Assembly: GCF_004919095.1 (NCBI RefSeq)
Contig: NZ_STGJ01000012.1
Location: forward strand, 61,793-125,792
Length of the DNA: 64,000 bases
Source: Crenobacter intestini
GTDB lineage: Bacteria; Pseudomonadota; Gammaproteobacteria; Burkholderiales; Chromobacteriaceae
Direction of reading: 5' to 3'
Below, piece by piece: positions 48,219-58,834 of the stretch; the first letter of the stretch is position 1, and the number at the start of each line of letters is the position of its first letter. The translations under genes and the position numbers were made by a program. The notes beneath the pieces were generated by a model. It had not been told where the DNA came from. It saw only the letters and a program-made list of their open reading frames with translations, and searched no databases.

Positions 48219-48814
48219 TGTCCCGCCTGCTTCGCCTGATTTGCCTGGCGTGCCTGCCCTGGCTGCTCGCCGCCTGTTCGCCCGCCGAGCCGCCGGCGCA
48301 GAAGCTGCCGTTCAAGGGCAGCGACCTCACCGGCGTCGCCTTCGGCGGCGACTTCGCGCTGCTCGCGGATGACGGACAGCGCGTCGCGCTGTCCGACTAC
48401 CGCGGCAAGGTGGTCGCGCTGTTCTTCGGCTACACCCACTGCCCGGACGTGTGCCCGACGACGATGCTCGAATACGCCGCCGCGCGCCGCGCGCTGGGCG
48501 AGGACGGCCGCGGCCTGCAGGTGCTGTTCGTCTCGCTCGACCCCGCGCGCGACACGCCGGCCGTGCTTAAGGGCTACGTGCCGCATTTCGACCCGACCTT
48601 CGTGGGGCTGACCGGCACGGCGGACGAAGTGGCCGCCGTCGCCGGCCGCTTCAAGATCGTCGCGAACAGGGTGGAGGGCGAGGGCGGCGGCTACACGCTG
48701 GACCACAGCGCCGGCTCCTACCTGATCGGCCGCGACGGCCAGTTGCGCGTCTACCAGGCATACGGCACGCCGGCCGACGCGCTCGCCCATGATATTCGTA
48801 TTCTGTTGCGGTAG
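48218..48814 (+). CDS. SCO1/SenC copper-delivery lipoprotein
   Basis: The 198-residue precursor has a lipoprotein signal with LAAC (Cys20) and a thioredoxin-fold domain with copper ligands Cys75 and Cys79 (CPDVC) and His163 (LDHS). It supplies copper to the CuA centre of subunit II. Its start shares one base with the ctaB stop. It is the last gene of the cox operon. Confidence 0.95.
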   Translation: MSRLLRLICLACLPWLLAACSPAEPPAQKLPFKGSDLTGVAFGGDFALLADDGQRVALSDYRGKVVALFFGYTHCPDVCPTTMLEYAAARRALGEDGRGLQVLFVSLDPARDTPAVLKGYVPHFDPTFVGLTGTADEVAAVAGRFKIVANRVEGEGGGYTLDHSAGSYLIGRDGQLRVYQAYGTPADALAHDIRILLR

Positions 48815-48852
48815 ACTGTGGCGAGACGAAGACCGAACGACAGGATTTTGAT

Positions 48853-49602
48853 GTGAGTGCAGCACCCGGCAGCCCGAACGGCGCAACCGAGCTCGAGCGT
48901 TACACGCTGACTTCCCGGCTGGAAATCGCCCACCACCTGCGCGGTCTCGCGCAGGCGGGGGTGATGCTTACCGTCTACTCGAACCAGGGCAAGAACTGCG
49001 TGCTCACCCGCGTGCTCACGGCCGACGCCGAAACCGGCACGCTGGTGTTCGACTGGGGCGGCAATGAGGCCGCCAACCGCATCCTGCTTGCCTGTCCGCA
49101 CAATGTGTTCACCTGCGCGCCCGACGGCATCAAGACCCAGTTCTCGACCGGCCAGCCACGCGAAATCGACTTCGATGGCCGGCCGGCGTTCGAAGTCGCC
49201 TTGCCCGCCGCGATGATCCGCCTGCAGCGGCGCGAGATGTTCCGCGTGAAGACGCCGCTGGCGAACCCAGTGTGCTGCCGGATCTACGACCACCCAGCCG
49301 GCGAGCTGCTGCTGCCCTTGTTCGACATCAGCATCGGCGGCATGGCGCTCGACTTGCCCGAGCACGACCTGGCCGGCTTCGACTATGGCCAGCGCTACGC
49401 CGACTGCAGCGTCGACTTGCCCGGCCTGGGCGTGCTGCCGGTCGGCATCGAGGTGCGCAACCGGCGCGAGTTGACCCTCAATAGCGGCGAGCCGGCGACG
49501 CGCGTCGGCTGCCAGTTCCTGAACATGAGCACGGCGCGCGAGGGCCTCGTCCAGCGCTACGTCGCCCAGCTCGAGCGAGAACGCCGAGCGCTGACCCGTT
49601 GA
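48853..49602 (+). CDS. YcgR-like PilZ-domain protein
   Basis: The 249-residue soluble protein has an N-terminal YcgR-type domain (about 18-118) and a PilZ domain (about 120-235). The cyclic-di-GMP signature is intact: R127-x3-R131 (RREMFR) and D158-x-S160-x2-G163. YcgR proteins bind cyclic-di-GMP and brake the flagellar motor. The GTG at 48853 is the only sensible start, since the ATG two bases earlier runs straight into a stop. It is not part of the his operon in function, though it lies 22 bases upstream of hisG. Confidence 0.92.
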   Translation: MSAAPGSPNGATELERYTLTSRLEIAHHLRGLAQAGVMLTVYSNQGKNCVLTRVLTADAETGTLVFDWGGNEAANRILLACPHNVFTCAPDGIKTQFSTGQPREIDFDGRPAFEVALPAAMIRLQRREMFRVKTPLANPVCCRIYDHPAGELLLPLFDISIGGMALDLPEHDLAGFDYGQRYADCSVDLPGLGVLPVGIEVRNRRELTLNSGEPATRVGCQFLNMSTAREGLVQRYVAQLERERRALTR

Positions 49603-49624
49603 CCATCCAGACCAAGAAACCATC

Positions 49625-50287
49625 ATGAAGCTGACCATCGCGCTGTCCAAGGGGCGCATCTTCGAAGAAACGCTGCCGCTTCTGGCAGCAGCGGGCATCG
49701 TCCCGGCCGAGGACCCAGAGTCCTCGCGCAAGCTGATCATCGGCACCAACCGCGACGACGTGCGCCTCGTCATCGTGCGCGCGTCTGACGTGCCGACCTA
49801 CGTGCAGTACGGCGCCGCCGACCTGGGCATCGCCGGGCGCGACGTGCTGATCGAGCACGGCGGCGACGGCCTGTACCAGATGCTCGACCTCAATATCGCG
49901 CGCTGCAAGATGATGGTCGCGGTTCCCGAGGGCTTCGACTACGACGCCGCGGTGAAGAAGGGCGCGCGCCTGAAGGTGGCGAGCAAGTACCCGCTGATCG
50001 CGCGCGAGCATTTCGCCAAGAAGGGCGTGCACGTAGACATCATCAAGCTGTACGGCTCGATGGAGCTGGCGCCGCTGGTCGGCCTGTCCGACGCGATCGT
50101 CGACCTGGTGTCGACCGGCGGCACGCTGAAGGCGAACCGCCTCACCTCTGTCGAGCATATCCTCGACATCAGCTCGCGGCTGGTGGTCAACCAGGCCGCG
50201 CTCAAGCTCAAGTACGGCGCGATCCAGCCGGTGCTCGACGCGTTCTCGTCGGTGGTCCGGCAAGGGGAGGCGGCATGCAAAGACTGA
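49625..50287 (+). CDS. hisG: ATP phosphoribosyltransferase, short form
   Basis: HisG starts histidine synthesis by joining ATP and PRPP. At 220 residues it is the short catalytic form, with [15 protein letters not shown] at the N-terminus and the PRPP loop [14 protein letters not shown] near 160-173. The C-terminal regulatory domain is absent, so activity and feedback control require HisZ, whose gene is not in the window. It overlaps hisD by 13 bases. Confidence 0.97.
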   Translation: MKLTIALSKGRIFEETLPLLAAAGIVPAEDPESSRKLIIGTNRDDVRLVIVRASDVPTYVQYGAADLGIAGRDVLIEHGGDGLYQMLDLNIARCKMMVAVPEGFDYDAAVKKGARLKVASKYPLIAREHFAKKGVHVDIIKLYGSMELAPLVGLSDAIVDLVSTGGTLKANRLTSVEHILDISSRLVVNQAALKLKYGAIQPVLDAFSSVVRQGEAACKD

Positions 50288-51573
50288 ACAGCGGCGACGC
50301 CGGTTTCGGCGAACGCCTGCAGGCACTGTTGGCGTTCGAGACCGCGCAGGACCCGACCGTCGACGAGCGCGTCGCGGCGATCTGCGCCGACGTGAAGGCG
50401 CGCGGCGACGCGGCGCTGATCGAGTACACCAACCGCTTCGACCGCATGCAGGCCGCGTCGATGGCCGAGCTGACGCTGGGCCGCGACGCGCTGGAGGCGG
50501 CCTTCCTGCGCCTGCCCGAGGCGCAGCGCGCGGCGCTGTCCGCCGCCGCCGGGCGGGTACGCCGCTACCACGAGAAGCAGCTCGCGCACTCCTGGCAGTA
50601 CGAGGACGAGGACGGCACCCTGCTCGGCCAGCAGGTGACGGCGCTCGACCGTGTCGGCATCTACGTGCCCGGCGGCAAGGCCGCGTATCCGAGCTCGGTG
50701 CTGATGAACGCGCTGCCGGCCAAGGTTGCCGGTGTCGGCGAGATCGTCATGGTGGTGCCGACGCCGGGAGGCGAGCGTAACGACCTGGTGTTCGCCGCCG
50801 CGTATATCGCCGGCGTCGACCAGGTGTACACCGTCGGCGGCGCGCAGGCGGTCGCCGCGCTCGCCTACGGTACCGAAACCATCGCCCAGGTCGACAAGAT
50901 CACCGGCCCGGGCAACGCCTACGTGGCCGCCGCCAAGCGCCGCGTGTTCGGCGTGGTCGGCATCGACATGGTCGCCGGCCCGTCCGAGATCCTGGTGATC
51001 TGCGACGGCACGACCGACCCGGACTGGATCGCGATGGACCTGTTCAGCCAGGCCGAGCACGACGAGATCGCGCAGGCGATCCTGCTGTGCCCGGACGCGG
51101 CCTACCTCGACGCGGTGGCGGCGAGCATCGAGCGGCTGCTGCCCAGCATGCCGCGGCGCGACATCATCGCGGCGTCGCTGGCAAACCGCGGCGCGCTGGT
51201 GCAGGTGACCGACCTCGACGAGGCGTGCCGCATCGCCAACTACATCGCGCCCGAGCACCTCGAGCTGTCGGTGGCCGACCCCGAGGCGTGGCTGCCGGCG
51301 CTCAAGCACGCCGGCGCGATCTTCATGGGGCGCTTCACCTCGGAGAGCCTGGGCGACTACTGCGCCGGCCCCAACCATGTGCTGCCGACCAGCCGTACCG
51401 CGCGCTTCGCCAGCCCCTTGGGCGTGTACGACTTCCAGAAGCGCACCAGCCTGATCCGCGTCTCGCGCGAGGGGGCAGACCGGCTCGGCCGCATCGCCAG
51501 CGTGCTCGCGCACGGCGAGGGGCTGACCGCGCACGCGCGTGCCGCCGAGCTGCGGCTGACGCAGGCTGACTGA
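50275..51573 (+). CDS. hisD: Histidinol dehydrogenase
   Basis: This zinc enzyme performs the last two oxidations of histidinol to histidine with NAD. The 432-residue protein has [31 protein letters not shown], the zinc ligands in LFSQAEHDE, and the catalytic His in APEHLEL. The start at 50275 overlaps hisG, suggesting coupling. Confidence 0.98.
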   Translation: MQRLNSGDAGFGERLQALLAFETAQDPTVDERVAAICADVKARGDAALIEYTNRFDRMQAASMAELTLGRDALEAAFLRLPEAQRAALSAAAGRVRRYHEKQLAHSWQYEDEDGTLLGQQVTALDRVGIYVPGGKAAYPSSVLMNALPAKVAGVGEIVMVVPTPGGERNDLVFAAAYIAGVDQVYTVGGAQAVAALAYGTETIAQVDKITGPGNAYVAAAKRRVFGVVGIDMVAGPSEILVICDGTTDPDWIAMDLFSQAEHDEIAQAILLCPDAAYLDAVAASIERLLPSMPRRDIIAASLANRGALVQVTDLDEACRIANYIAPEHLELSVADPEAWLPALKHAGAIFMGRFTSESLGDYCAGPNHVLPTSRTARFASPLGVYDFQKRTSLIRVSREGADRLGRIASVLAHGEGLTAHARAAELRLTQAD

Positions 51574-51635
51574 GCGGGGGCGGGCGTGAGACTCGCCCGC
51601 CGGCCGATAAACCGTTACGATATGCGGATATTTAG

Positions 51636-51655
51636 CGCGTCATCTGGATGACGTG
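51636..51655. promoter_or_regulatory. Palindrome between hisD and hisC
   Basis: CGTCATC-TG-GATGACG (51638-51653) is an exact inverted repeat, extendable outward with one mismatch. It lies in the only sizeable gap (101 bases) of the his cluster, about 20 bases before the hisC start and just after AT-richer, promoter-like sequence. It may be an operator or a leader hairpin. Confidence 0.45.
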
Positions 51656-51674
51656 CACGAGACGAAGCCGACCG

Positions 51675-52745
51675 ATGAAACCTGCAGCCCAGGCATGGGT
51701 GCGCCCGGAAGTGGCCGCCATGCACGCCTACCACGTCGCCGACGCGCGCGGCATGATCAAGCTCGACGCGATGGAGAATCCGTTCCCGTTGCCGCCCGCC
51801 CTGCAGGACGAACTGGGCCGCCGTCTAGGCCGCGTCGCCGTCAACCGCTACCCGGATCCGGACGGCGGCGGCCTCAAGGAGAGGCTCGCCGCTGCCTTCG
51901 GCATCTCCCCTTACGCGCAACTCTTGCTGGGTAACGGCTCGGACGAGCTGATCACGCTCACCATGCAGGCGCTGGCGCGCCCCGGCGCGATCATGCTCGC
52001 GCTCGAACCCTCGTTCGTGATGTACCGCGTCGGCGCCGAGCTTGCCGGCATGCGCTACGTCGGCGTCCCGCTGAACGCCGACTTCAGCCTGAACCTTGAC
52101 GCCTTGCTCGCCGCGATCGAGGCGCACCAGCCGGCGCTGGTGTTCATCGCGTACCCGAACAACCCGACCGGCAACCGCTACGCGCGCGCCGACGTTGAGG
52201 CGGTGCTCGCGGTCGCGCCGGGCCTGGTAGTGGTCGACGAGGCGTACCAGGCCTTCGCCGACGACAGCCTGATGGACCTCGCCGGCAGCGTCGACAACCT
52301 CATGGTGATGCGCACGCTCTCCAAGGTGGGGCTGGCCGGCATCCGCCTGGGTTACGCGGCGGGTAGCCCGGCCTGGGTGGGGGAGATCGACAAGGTACGC
52401 CCGCCGTACAACATCAATGTGCTGACCCAGGAGGCCGCGCACTTCGCGCTCGACCACCTCGCCCTGTTTGACGAGCAGGCGGCGCTGTTGCGCGCCGAGC
52501 GCGCGCGCCTCGCGGCGGCGCTCGCCCGGCTGCCCGGCGTCGAGGTGTTCGCGAGCGAAGCGAACTTCGTCACCTGCCGGGTGGCGGGCGCCGGTGCGCT
52601 GTTCGCCGCGCTCAAGGCGCGCGGCATCCTGATCAAGAAGCTCGACGGCGCGCATCCGCTGCTGGAAAACTGCCTGCGTTTCACCGTCGGCGCCCCCGAA
52701 GAAAACGACGCGGTCTTGTCCGCACTGCAACAGGAACTGGCGTGA
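51675..52745 (+). CDS. hisC: Histidinol-phosphate aminotransferase
   Basis: The 356-residue PLP enzyme converts imidazole-acetol phosphate to histidinol phosphate with glutamate. It shows LLGNGSDELI, YPNNPTGN, VVDEAYQAF, and the PLP lysine in RTLSKVGLAGIRLGY. Start at 51675; an upstream frame would cross the palindrome. hisB follows after three bases. Confidence 0.96.
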   Translation: MKPAAQAWVRPEVAAMHAYHVADARGMIKLDAMENPFPLPPALQDELGRRLGRVAVNRYPDPDGGGLKERLAAAFGISPYAQLLLGNGSDELITLTMQALARPGAIMLALEPSFVMYRVGAELAGMRYVGVPLNADFSLNLDALLAAIEAHQPALVFIAYPNNPTGNRYARADVEAVLAVAPGLVVVDEAYQAFADDSLMDLAGSVDNLMVMRTLSKVGLAGIRLGYAAGSPAWVGEIDKVRPPYNINVLTQEAAHFALDHLALFDEQAALLRAERARLAAALARLPGVEVFASEANFVTCRVAGAGALFAALKARGILIKKLDGAHPLLENCLRFTVGAPEENDAVLSALQQELA

Positions 52746-52748
52746 ACC

Positions 52749-53342
52749 ATGCGTAGCGCGACTGTCACCCGCAACACCGCCGAGACGCAGATCACCGTCT
52801 CGGTCAACCTCGACGGCACCGGCGCCGCCCGTTTCGACACCGGCGTGCCCTTTCTCGAACACATGCTCGACCAGGTCGCCCGCCACGGGCTGATCGACCT
52901 CAACATCCACGCGGTCGGCGACCTGCATATCGACGCCCACCACACGGTCGAGGATATCGGCATCACGCTGGGGCAGGCCTTCACGCGCGCCATCGGCGAC
53001 AAGCAGGGCATCCGCCGCTACGGCCACGCCTACGTGCCGCTGGACGAGGCCTTGAGCCGGGTGGTGATCGACCTGTCCGGCCGGCCGGGGCTCGAGTACC
53101 ACCTGCCGTTCACCCGCGCTTCGATCGGCAGCTTCGACGTCGACCTCTTTTCCGAGTTCTTCCACGGCTTCGTCAACCACGCGATGGTCACCCTGCACAT
53201 CGACAACCTGCGCGGGGTGAACAGCCACCACCAGGCCGAGACGGTGTTCAAGGCCTTCGGCCGCGCCTTGCGCATGGCGGTCGAGTTTGACGAGCGGATG
53301 GCCGGGCGCATGCCGTCGACCAAGGGGACGCTGACGGCATGA
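52749..53342 (+). CDS. hisB: Imidazoleglycerol-phosphate dehydratase
   Basis: The 197-residue monofunctional enzyme has the manganese-binding motifs [12 protein letters not shown] and [11 protein letters not shown] and the C-terminal [15 protein letters not shown]. There is no fused phosphatase domain, unlike E. coli HisB, so a separate histidinol phosphatase must be encoded elsewhere. Its stop overlaps the hisH start (ATGA). Confidence 0.98.
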   Translation: MRSATVTRNTAETQITVSVNLDGTGAARFDTGVPFLEHMLDQVARHGLIDLNIHAVGDLHIDAHHTVEDIGITLGQAFTRAIGDKQGIRRYGHAYVPLDEALSRVVIDLSGRPGLEYHLPFTRASIGSFDVDLFSEFFHGFVNHAMVTLHIDNLRGVNSHHQAETVFKAFGRALRMAVEFDERMAGRMPSTKGTLTA

Positions 53343-53980
53343 AGGTCGCGATCATCGATTACGGCATGGGCAACCTGCACTCGGTCCTGAAGTCGGTGCA
53401 GGCGGTCAACGACGCCGGCGCCGAGGTATTCCTCACCTCCGACCCCGACCAAGTGGTGCGCGCCGACAAGGTGGTGTTCCCCGGCCAGGGCGCGATGCCC
53501 GACTGCATGCGCGAACTTCACGCGCACGGGCTGGCCGAGGCGGTGCTGGAGACCACGCGCAGCAAGCCCTTCTTCGGCATCTGCGTCGGCGCCCAGCTCC
53601 TGTTCGAACACAGCGAGGAAGGCGACACGCAGGGCTTGGGCCTCTTCGCCGGCGACGTGGTGCGCTTCGCGCCGGGGCTGACCGACGCCGCGGGCGAGCG
53701 CCTGAAGGTGCCGCACATGGGCTGGAACCGCGTGTTCCAGACGCGGCCGCACCCGCTGTTTGCCGGCATCGAAGACGGCGAGCGCTTCTACTTCGTGCAC
53801 AGCTACCGTTTCGCGCCGGCGACCGGCGCGCTGACGCTGGGCGAATCCGAATACCCGGACCGCTTCGCGTGCATCGTCGGGCGCGATAATATTTTTGCCA
53901 CGCAGTTCCACACCGAGAAAAGCCACCGGGCGGGCCTTCAGATGATGAAGAACTTCCTCGCCTGGGACGGCAGTGTTTAA
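53339..53980 (+). CDS. hisH: Imidazole glycerol phosphate synthase, glutaminase subunit
   Basis: The 213-residue class I glutamine amidotransferase has the catalytic triad: Cys in [11 protein letters not shown] (about 82), and His and Glu in QFHTEKSH near the C-terminus. It supplies ammonia to HisF. Confidence 0.98.
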   Translation: MKVAIIDYGMGNLHSVLKSVQAVNDAGAEVFLTSDPDQVVRADKVVFPGQGAMPDCMRELHAHGLAEAVLETTRSKPFFGICVGAQLLFEHSEEGDTQGLGLFAGDVVRFAPGLTDAAGERLKVPHMGWNRVFQTRPHPLFAGIEDGERFYFVHSYRFAPATGALTLGESEYPDRFACIVGRDNIFATQFHTEKSHRAGLQMMKNFLAWDGSV

Positions 53981-54001
53981 CCTTCCGTAGATGAATGCAC
54001 C

Positions 54002-54742
54002 ATGCTGCTGATACCCGCTATCGACCTCAAGGACGGACAGTGCGTACGCCTCAAGCAAGGCGTGATGGACGACGCGACCGTGTTCTCCGACGACCCGGTG
54101 AAAATGGCCATGCACTGGCGAGACCAGGGCGCCGGACGCCTGCACCTGGTTGACCTGAACGGCGCGTTCGCCGGCAAGCCGAAGAACCGCGGCGTGATCC
54201 GCGACATCCTGGGCGAGGTCGGCAACGACATGCCGGTGCAACTGGGTGGCGGCATCCGCGACCTGGACACCATCGAGGCCTACCTCGACATGGGCCTCAA
54301 GTACGTGATCATCGGCACCGCCGCGGTGAAGAACCCCGGCTTCCTGCACGACGCGTGCGACGCCTTCCCCGGCCACGTGATCGTCGGCCTGGACGCCAAG
54401 GACGGCCAGGTCGCGACCGACGGCTGGGCGAAAGTGACCCAGCACAACGTGGTCGACCTGGCCCGCCGCTTCGAGGACTACGGCGTGGTGTCGGTGATCT
54501 ACACCGACATCGGCCGCGACGGCATGCTCAGCGGCGTCAACGTCGACGCTACCGTCAAGCTCGCGCAGGCGCTGACCGTACCGGTGATCGCCTCCGGCGG
54601 CCTGACCGGCCTCGACGACGTGCGCGCGCTGTGCGCGGTGCGTAGCGAAGGCGTCGAGGGCGTGATCACCGGCCGCGCCATCTACGAAGGCACCATCGAC
54701 TTCGCCGAAGCGCAGACGCTGGCCGACGAGCTGTCCGCCTGA
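54002..54742 (+). CDS. hisA: ProFAR isomerase
   Basis: The 246-residue TIM barrel isomerises ProFAR to PRFAR. Catalytic Asp near residue 8 ([14 protein letters not shown]) and Asp near 130 are present, with phosphate-binding QLGGGIRD and ASGGLTG loops. Confidence 0.98.
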   Translation: MLLIPAIDLKDGQCVRLKQGVMDDATVFSDDPVKMAMHWRDQGAGRLHLVDLNGAFAGKPKNRGVIRDILGEVGNDMPVQLGGGIRDLDTIEAYLDMGLKYVIIGTAAVKNPGFLHDACDAFPGHVIVGLDAKDGQVATDGWAKVTQHNVVDLARRFEDYGVVSVIYTDIGRDGMLSGVNVDATVKLAQALTVPVIASGGLTGLDDVRALCAVRSEGVEGVITGRAIYEGTIDFAEAQTLADELSA

Positions 54743-54748
54743 CCTTAC

Positions 54749-54775
54749 GCCGCCGCCGGCGTGTCCGGCGGCGGC
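54749..54775 (+). other. GC-rich hairpin between hisA and hisF
   Basis: GCCGCCGCCGG pairs with CCGGCGGCGGC around a CGTGT loop, with no immediate T-run. Inside an operon it may affect mRNA stability or polarity rather than end transcription. Confidence 0.5.
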
Positions 54776-54804
54776 GCCCCCCGCATTTTCTCCCGGTTTT
54801 TGCC

Positions 54805-55565
<761 letters not shown>

Positions 55566-55569
<4 letters not shown>

Positions 55570-55994
55570 GCGCGGGCAAGGACGGACAGATGGACACCGG
55601 CAACTGGCTGGACGCGGTGCGCTGGGATGACAAGGGCCTGGTCACCGCGATCGCGCAGGACGCGGCGACCCAGCGCGTGCTGATGGTCGCGTGGATGGAC
55701 CGCCAGGCGCTCGCGCTGACTGCCGTGACCGGCGTTGCCCATTACTTCAGCCGCTCGCGCGGCCGTTTGTGGAAGAAGGGCGAGGAGTCCGGCCACCTGC
55801 AGACGGTCAGCGAAATGCGGCTCGACTGCGACGGCGACGTGATCGTGCTGCAGATCACGCAGGTGGGCGGCATCGCCTGCCATACCGGGCGCGAATCCTG
55901 CTTCTACCGCGTGTGGCGCGACGGTGCGTGGCAGGTGACCGACCCGGTGCGCAAGGACCCGGCCGCGATCTACGGCCACGGCCCGTCCGCTTGA
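55566..55994 (+). CDS. hisI: Phosphoribosyl-AMP cyclohydrolase
   Basis: The 142-residue zinc enzyme opens the adenine ring of PR-AMP. The motifs [20 protein letters not shown] and [10 protein letters not shown] with the zinc cysteines are intact. It overlaps hisF by four bases (ATGA). An in-frame ATG at 55590 with AAGGA upstream is an alternative start. Confidence 0.96.
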
Positions 55995-56089
55995 CGGCGG
56001 ACAAGGCATCGCGGGTTTTCCCTATCGAAAATTCACGTTGCTGCAATAAAATCACCTTATACTTTTCGAACCGTCCCGAGGGCTGCCCG

Positions 56090-56416
56090 ATGATCGATAC
56101 CGAGGTGCTGAGCAAGCTGGCCGACACGCTCGAAGCCCGCCGCGAGGCGACGTCCGAGTCTTCCTACGTTGCGTCCCTGTACCGCAAGGGCGAGGACGCG
56201 ATCCTGAAGAAGGTGGCCGAGGAATCGGCCGAGGTGCTGCTCGCCTCCAAGGACGGCGACCGCCTGCACCTGGTGCGCGAAGTCGCCGACCTGTGGTTCC
56301 ACACCATGGTGCTGCTGGCCCATCACGGCCTACGCCCGGAAGACGTGCTGATGGAACTTCGGCGCCGTGAGGGCATCTCCGGCATCGACGAGAAGGCCTC
56401 GCGCCAGGCCGAGTAA
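56090..56416 (+). CDS. hisE: Phosphoribosyl-ATP pyrophosphatase
   Basis: The 108-residue all-alpha protein removes pyrophosphate from PR-ATP. It has the MazG-like metal motif [13 protein letters not shown] and [14 protein letters not shown]. It is separate from hisI, unlike the fused E. coli enzyme. A TATACT box at 56058-56063 suggests an extra internal promoter. Confidence 0.96.
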   Translation: MIDTEVLSKLADTLEARREATSESSYVASLYRKGEDAILKKVAEESAEVLLASKDGDRLHLVREVADLWFHTMVLLAHHGLRPEDVLMELRRREGISGIDEKASRQAE

Positions 56417-56432
56417 TACAGGACATATCCGA

Positions 56433-56756
56433 ATGAGCGACTGCATCTTCTGCAAGATCGTGGCGGGCGACATCCCGGCCACCAAGGTTTACGAAGACGA
56501 CGATTTCGTCGCCTTCCACGACATCCGGCCGATCGCGCCGGTGCACGTGCTGATCATCCCCAAGGCGCATGTCGACAGCCTCGCGCATTGCGAACCCGCC
56601 CACCAGGCGATGCTGGGCCGCATGCTGCTGCTGGCGCCGCAGATTGCCGCCGAACAGGGCATGACCGACGGCTTCAAGTGCGGCATCAACACCGGCCGCG
56701 CCGGCGGACAGGAAGTGCCGCACCTGCACCTGCACGTGTTCGGCCACAAGGCCTGA
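56433..56756 (+). CDS. HIT-family nucleotide hydrolase (HinT type)
   Basis: The 107-residue protein has the histidine triad HLHLHVF near the C-terminus and CIFCKI at the N-terminus, with two cysteines of a possible zinc site. HinT enzymes hydrolyse purine nucleoside phosphoramidates. Its place between hisE and tatA is common in betaproteobacteria. A GCGCAGGC/GCCTGCGC hairpin (56765-56784) without a T-run follows it. Confidence 0.95.
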   Translation: MSDCIFCKIVAGDIPATKVYEDDDFVAFHDIRPIAPVHVLIIPKAHVDSLAHCEPAHQAMLGRMLLLAPQIAAEQGMTDGFKCGINTGRAGGQEVPHLHLHVFGHKA

Positions 56757-56818
56757 GTTTTCCCGCGCAGGCGATGGCCTGCGCACTAACAACACATCAA
56801 TCTGGGTAGAGACACATC

Positions 56819-57025
56819 ATGGGTTCTTTCAGCATCTGGCACTGGATCATCGTTCTGGTCGTCGTCGTCCTGGTGTTCGGCACCAAGAAACTGCGCAACG
56901 TGGGCCAGGACCTGGGCAGCGCGGTCAAGGGCTTCAAGGAAGGCATGAAGGGTGACGAAGAGCAGAAGCCGGCCGAGGGAGGCCGCGTGATCGACGTCAA
57001 GGCCGAAACCGAAGACAAGAAGTAA
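56819..57025 (+). CDS. tatA: Sec-independent translocase protein TatA
   Basis: The 68-residue protein has one N-terminal membrane helix (about 5-20), the [14 protein letters not shown] hinge and amphipathic helix, and a charged tail. TatA oligomers form the pore for folded proteins carrying twin-arginine signals. It begins the tatABC operon. Confidence 0.97.
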   Translation: MGSFSIWHWIIVLVVVVLVFGTKKLRNVGQDLGSAVKGFKEGMKGDEEQKPAEGGRVIDVKAETEDKK

Positions 57026-57035
57026 GCCGCCGACC

Positions 57036-57584
57036 GTGTTCGAGATCAGCTTTGGCGAGCTGGTGCTCATCGGCATGATCGCGCTGATCGTGCTGGGCCC
57101 CGAGCGCCTGCCGACCGTCGCTCGCACCCTGGGCGCCCTGATCGGCCGCATGCAGCGTTTCGTGTCCGGCGTGAAGGCCGACATGCACGCGCAGGCGGCC
57201 GCCACCGGCCTCACCGGCCTGCAGGAGGACCTGCGCAACGCGGCCGAGGATCTGCGCAGCCAGGTGCAGGGGCAGGTCGACGAGGTCAACGAGGCGCTGC
57301 GCGCCCAGGAGGGCGAGCTGAAGGCGCTGGCGGCCGAGACCGCGCAGCCGGTGGCCGACGCGCACGCCGAAGTCGGCGCCGCGCTCAACGAGGCCGTGCA
57401 CGATGTAAGCGCCGTACCGGTGGCGCCGGCGGCCGACGTCGACCCGCAGGCGCTGATCGACGCCGCGCACCGCGACGACGACGCGCCGGGCGCCCCGCCG
57501 CGCGACGAGAACCAGCTCGACCTGTTTGAACCCGCCGCGCCCGCCGCGGCGACCCCGTCACCCGAACCTTCCCCGCGTCCATGA
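57036..57584 (+). CDS. tatB: Sec-independent translocase protein TatB
   Basis: The 182-residue protein starts with GTG and has MFEISFGELVLIGMIALIVLGPERLP at its N-terminus (helix about 6-21, with the conserved Glu and GPERLP), then a long amphipathic and coiled region and an Ala/Pro-rich tail. With TatC it forms the signal-peptide receptor. It overlaps tatC by four bases. Confidence 0.96.
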   Translation: MFEISFGELVLIGMIALIVLGPERLPTVARTLGALIGRMQRFVSGVKADMHAQAAATGLTGLQEDLRNAAEDLRSQVQGQVDEVNEALRAQEGELKALAAETAQPVADAHAEVGAALNEAVHDVSAVPVAPAADVDPQALIDAAHRDDDAPGAPPRDENQLDLFEPAAPAAATPSPEPSPRP

Positions 57585-58318
57585 CAGAACAACCGCTGCT
57601 GGCGCACCTGATCGAGCTCAGAACCCGACTGGTGCGCGCCGCGGCCGGCATCCTGATCGTGTTCGTCGTCCTGTTCCACTGGGCCGGCGACATTTACCGG
57701 CTGCTGGCCAAACCGATGATGGACGTGCTGCCGGTCGGCGCGAGCATGATCGCGACCGACGTGACCGCGCCGTTCTTCGTGCCGGTCAAGGTGACCATGC
57801 TGGTTGCCTTCCTGGTGTCCCTGCCGAACACGCTGTACCAGGTGTGGGCGTTCGTCGCGCCCGGCCTCTACCAGCACGAGAAGAGGCTGGTCGCGCCGCT
57901 GGTGGTCTCCAGCGTGCTGCTGTTCTTCATCGGCATGGCCTTCGCGTACTTCCTGGTATTCCCGGTGGTGTTCGGCTTCATGAGCTCGGTCACTCCGGAG
58001 GGAGTGTCGATGATGACCGACATCGACAAGTACCTGTCCTTCGTGCTCGGCATGTTCGTCGCCTTCGGCGTCACCTTCGAGGTGCCGGTGGTGGTGATCC
58101 TGCTCACCCGCATGGGCATCCTGCGCGTCGAGCAACTGCGCGAGGGTCGGCCTTACGTGATCGTCGGCGCCTTCGTGATCGCCGCCATCGTCACCCCGCC
58201 CGACGTGCTCTCGCAGATCATGCTGGCGGTGCCGCTGTGGATCCTCTACGAGCTCGGCATCCTGCTGTCGGTGTTCCTCGGCAAGCCGTCCGCCAAGACG
58301 GACGGGGAGGCGGCATGA
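57581..58318 (+). CDS. tatC: Sec-independent translocase protein TatC
   Basis: The 245-residue protein has six membrane helices and conserved blocks HLIELRTRLVRA near the N-terminus, LPNTLYQVWAFVAPGLYQHEKR around 85-106 and FGVTFEVPVVV, which form the twin-arginine binding site. It is coupled to the following DUF2069 gene by an ATGA overlap. Confidence 0.98.
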   Translation: MTEQPLLAHLIELRTRLVRAAAGILIVFVVLFHWAGDIYRLLAKPMMDVLPVGASMIATDVTAPFFVPVKVTMLVAFLVSLPNTLYQVWAFVAPGLYQHEKRLVAPLVVSSVLLFFIGMAFAYFLVFPVVFGFMSSVTPEGVSMMTDIDKYLSFVLGMFVAFGVTFEVPVVVILLTRMGILRVEQLREGRPYVIVGAFVIAAIVTPPDVLSQIMLAVPLWILYELGILLSVFLGKPSAKTDGEAA

Positions 58319-58656
58319 GGCAGTGGGCACACTGGGGGGCGATTTCCAGCCTGATCGCGCTGATCCTGCTGAATGTCGGCTGGGAGCTGTGGTGGGCGCC
58401 GCTGCGCGAGGGCGGCTCCTGGCTGGTGCTCAAGGCTGCGCTGTTGCTGTTGCCGCTGCCGGGCATCCTGCGTGCGCGCCGCTACACCTACCAGTGGGCG
58501 AGCATGTTCATCCTCGGCTTCTTCGCCGAGGGCGTGATGCGTGGCTGGGCCGACAGCGGCCTCTCCAGCACCTTCGGTTGGGCGCAGGCGGCCTTGTGCA
58601 CGCTGTTCTTCACGTCGGTGCTCGCCTTCGTGCGTGCCGGCCGCGCCGCCGCCTGA
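58315..58656 (+). CDS. DUF2069 membrane protein
   Basis: The 113-residue protein has four hydrophobic helices and the pattern of DUF2069: NVGWELWWAPLREGG near residues 22-36, LRARRYTYQWASM, and FFAEGVMRGW. Function unknown. It ends the tat operon and a terminator follows. Confidence 0.85.
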   Translation: MRQWAHWGAISSLIALILLNVGWELWWAPLREGGSWLVLKAALLLLPLPGILRARRYTYQWASMFILGFFAEGVMRGWADSGLSSTFGWAQAALCTLFFTSVLAFVRAGRAAA

Positions 58657-58672
58657 ACCGTTTTTCCGGCTC

Positions 58673-58714
58673 ACCCCCGCTCTGGCCGCCCACGAGGCAC
58701 GGGCGGGGGTTTTG
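58673..58714 (+). terminator. Terminator after the tat operon
   Basis: ACCCCCGC (58673-58680) pairs with GCGGGGGT (58703-58710) across a 22-base loop that can form its own CCGCCC/GGGCGG stem. A TTTTG and TATTTTT tract follows. The next 115 bases are AT-richer, with TATAAA at 58782-58787, and probably hold the promoter of the secretion operon. Confidence 0.75.
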
Positions 58715-58834
58715 TATTTTTGCGACAAACAGCTTCAATCTATTCATTTCAAATAAAAAGCCGTGTAGAGTGCGGGGCGCGTATAAAATCATTATAGCGA
58801 ACCGATAAAGCCGACCTAGTCTGCGAGTCCCATC

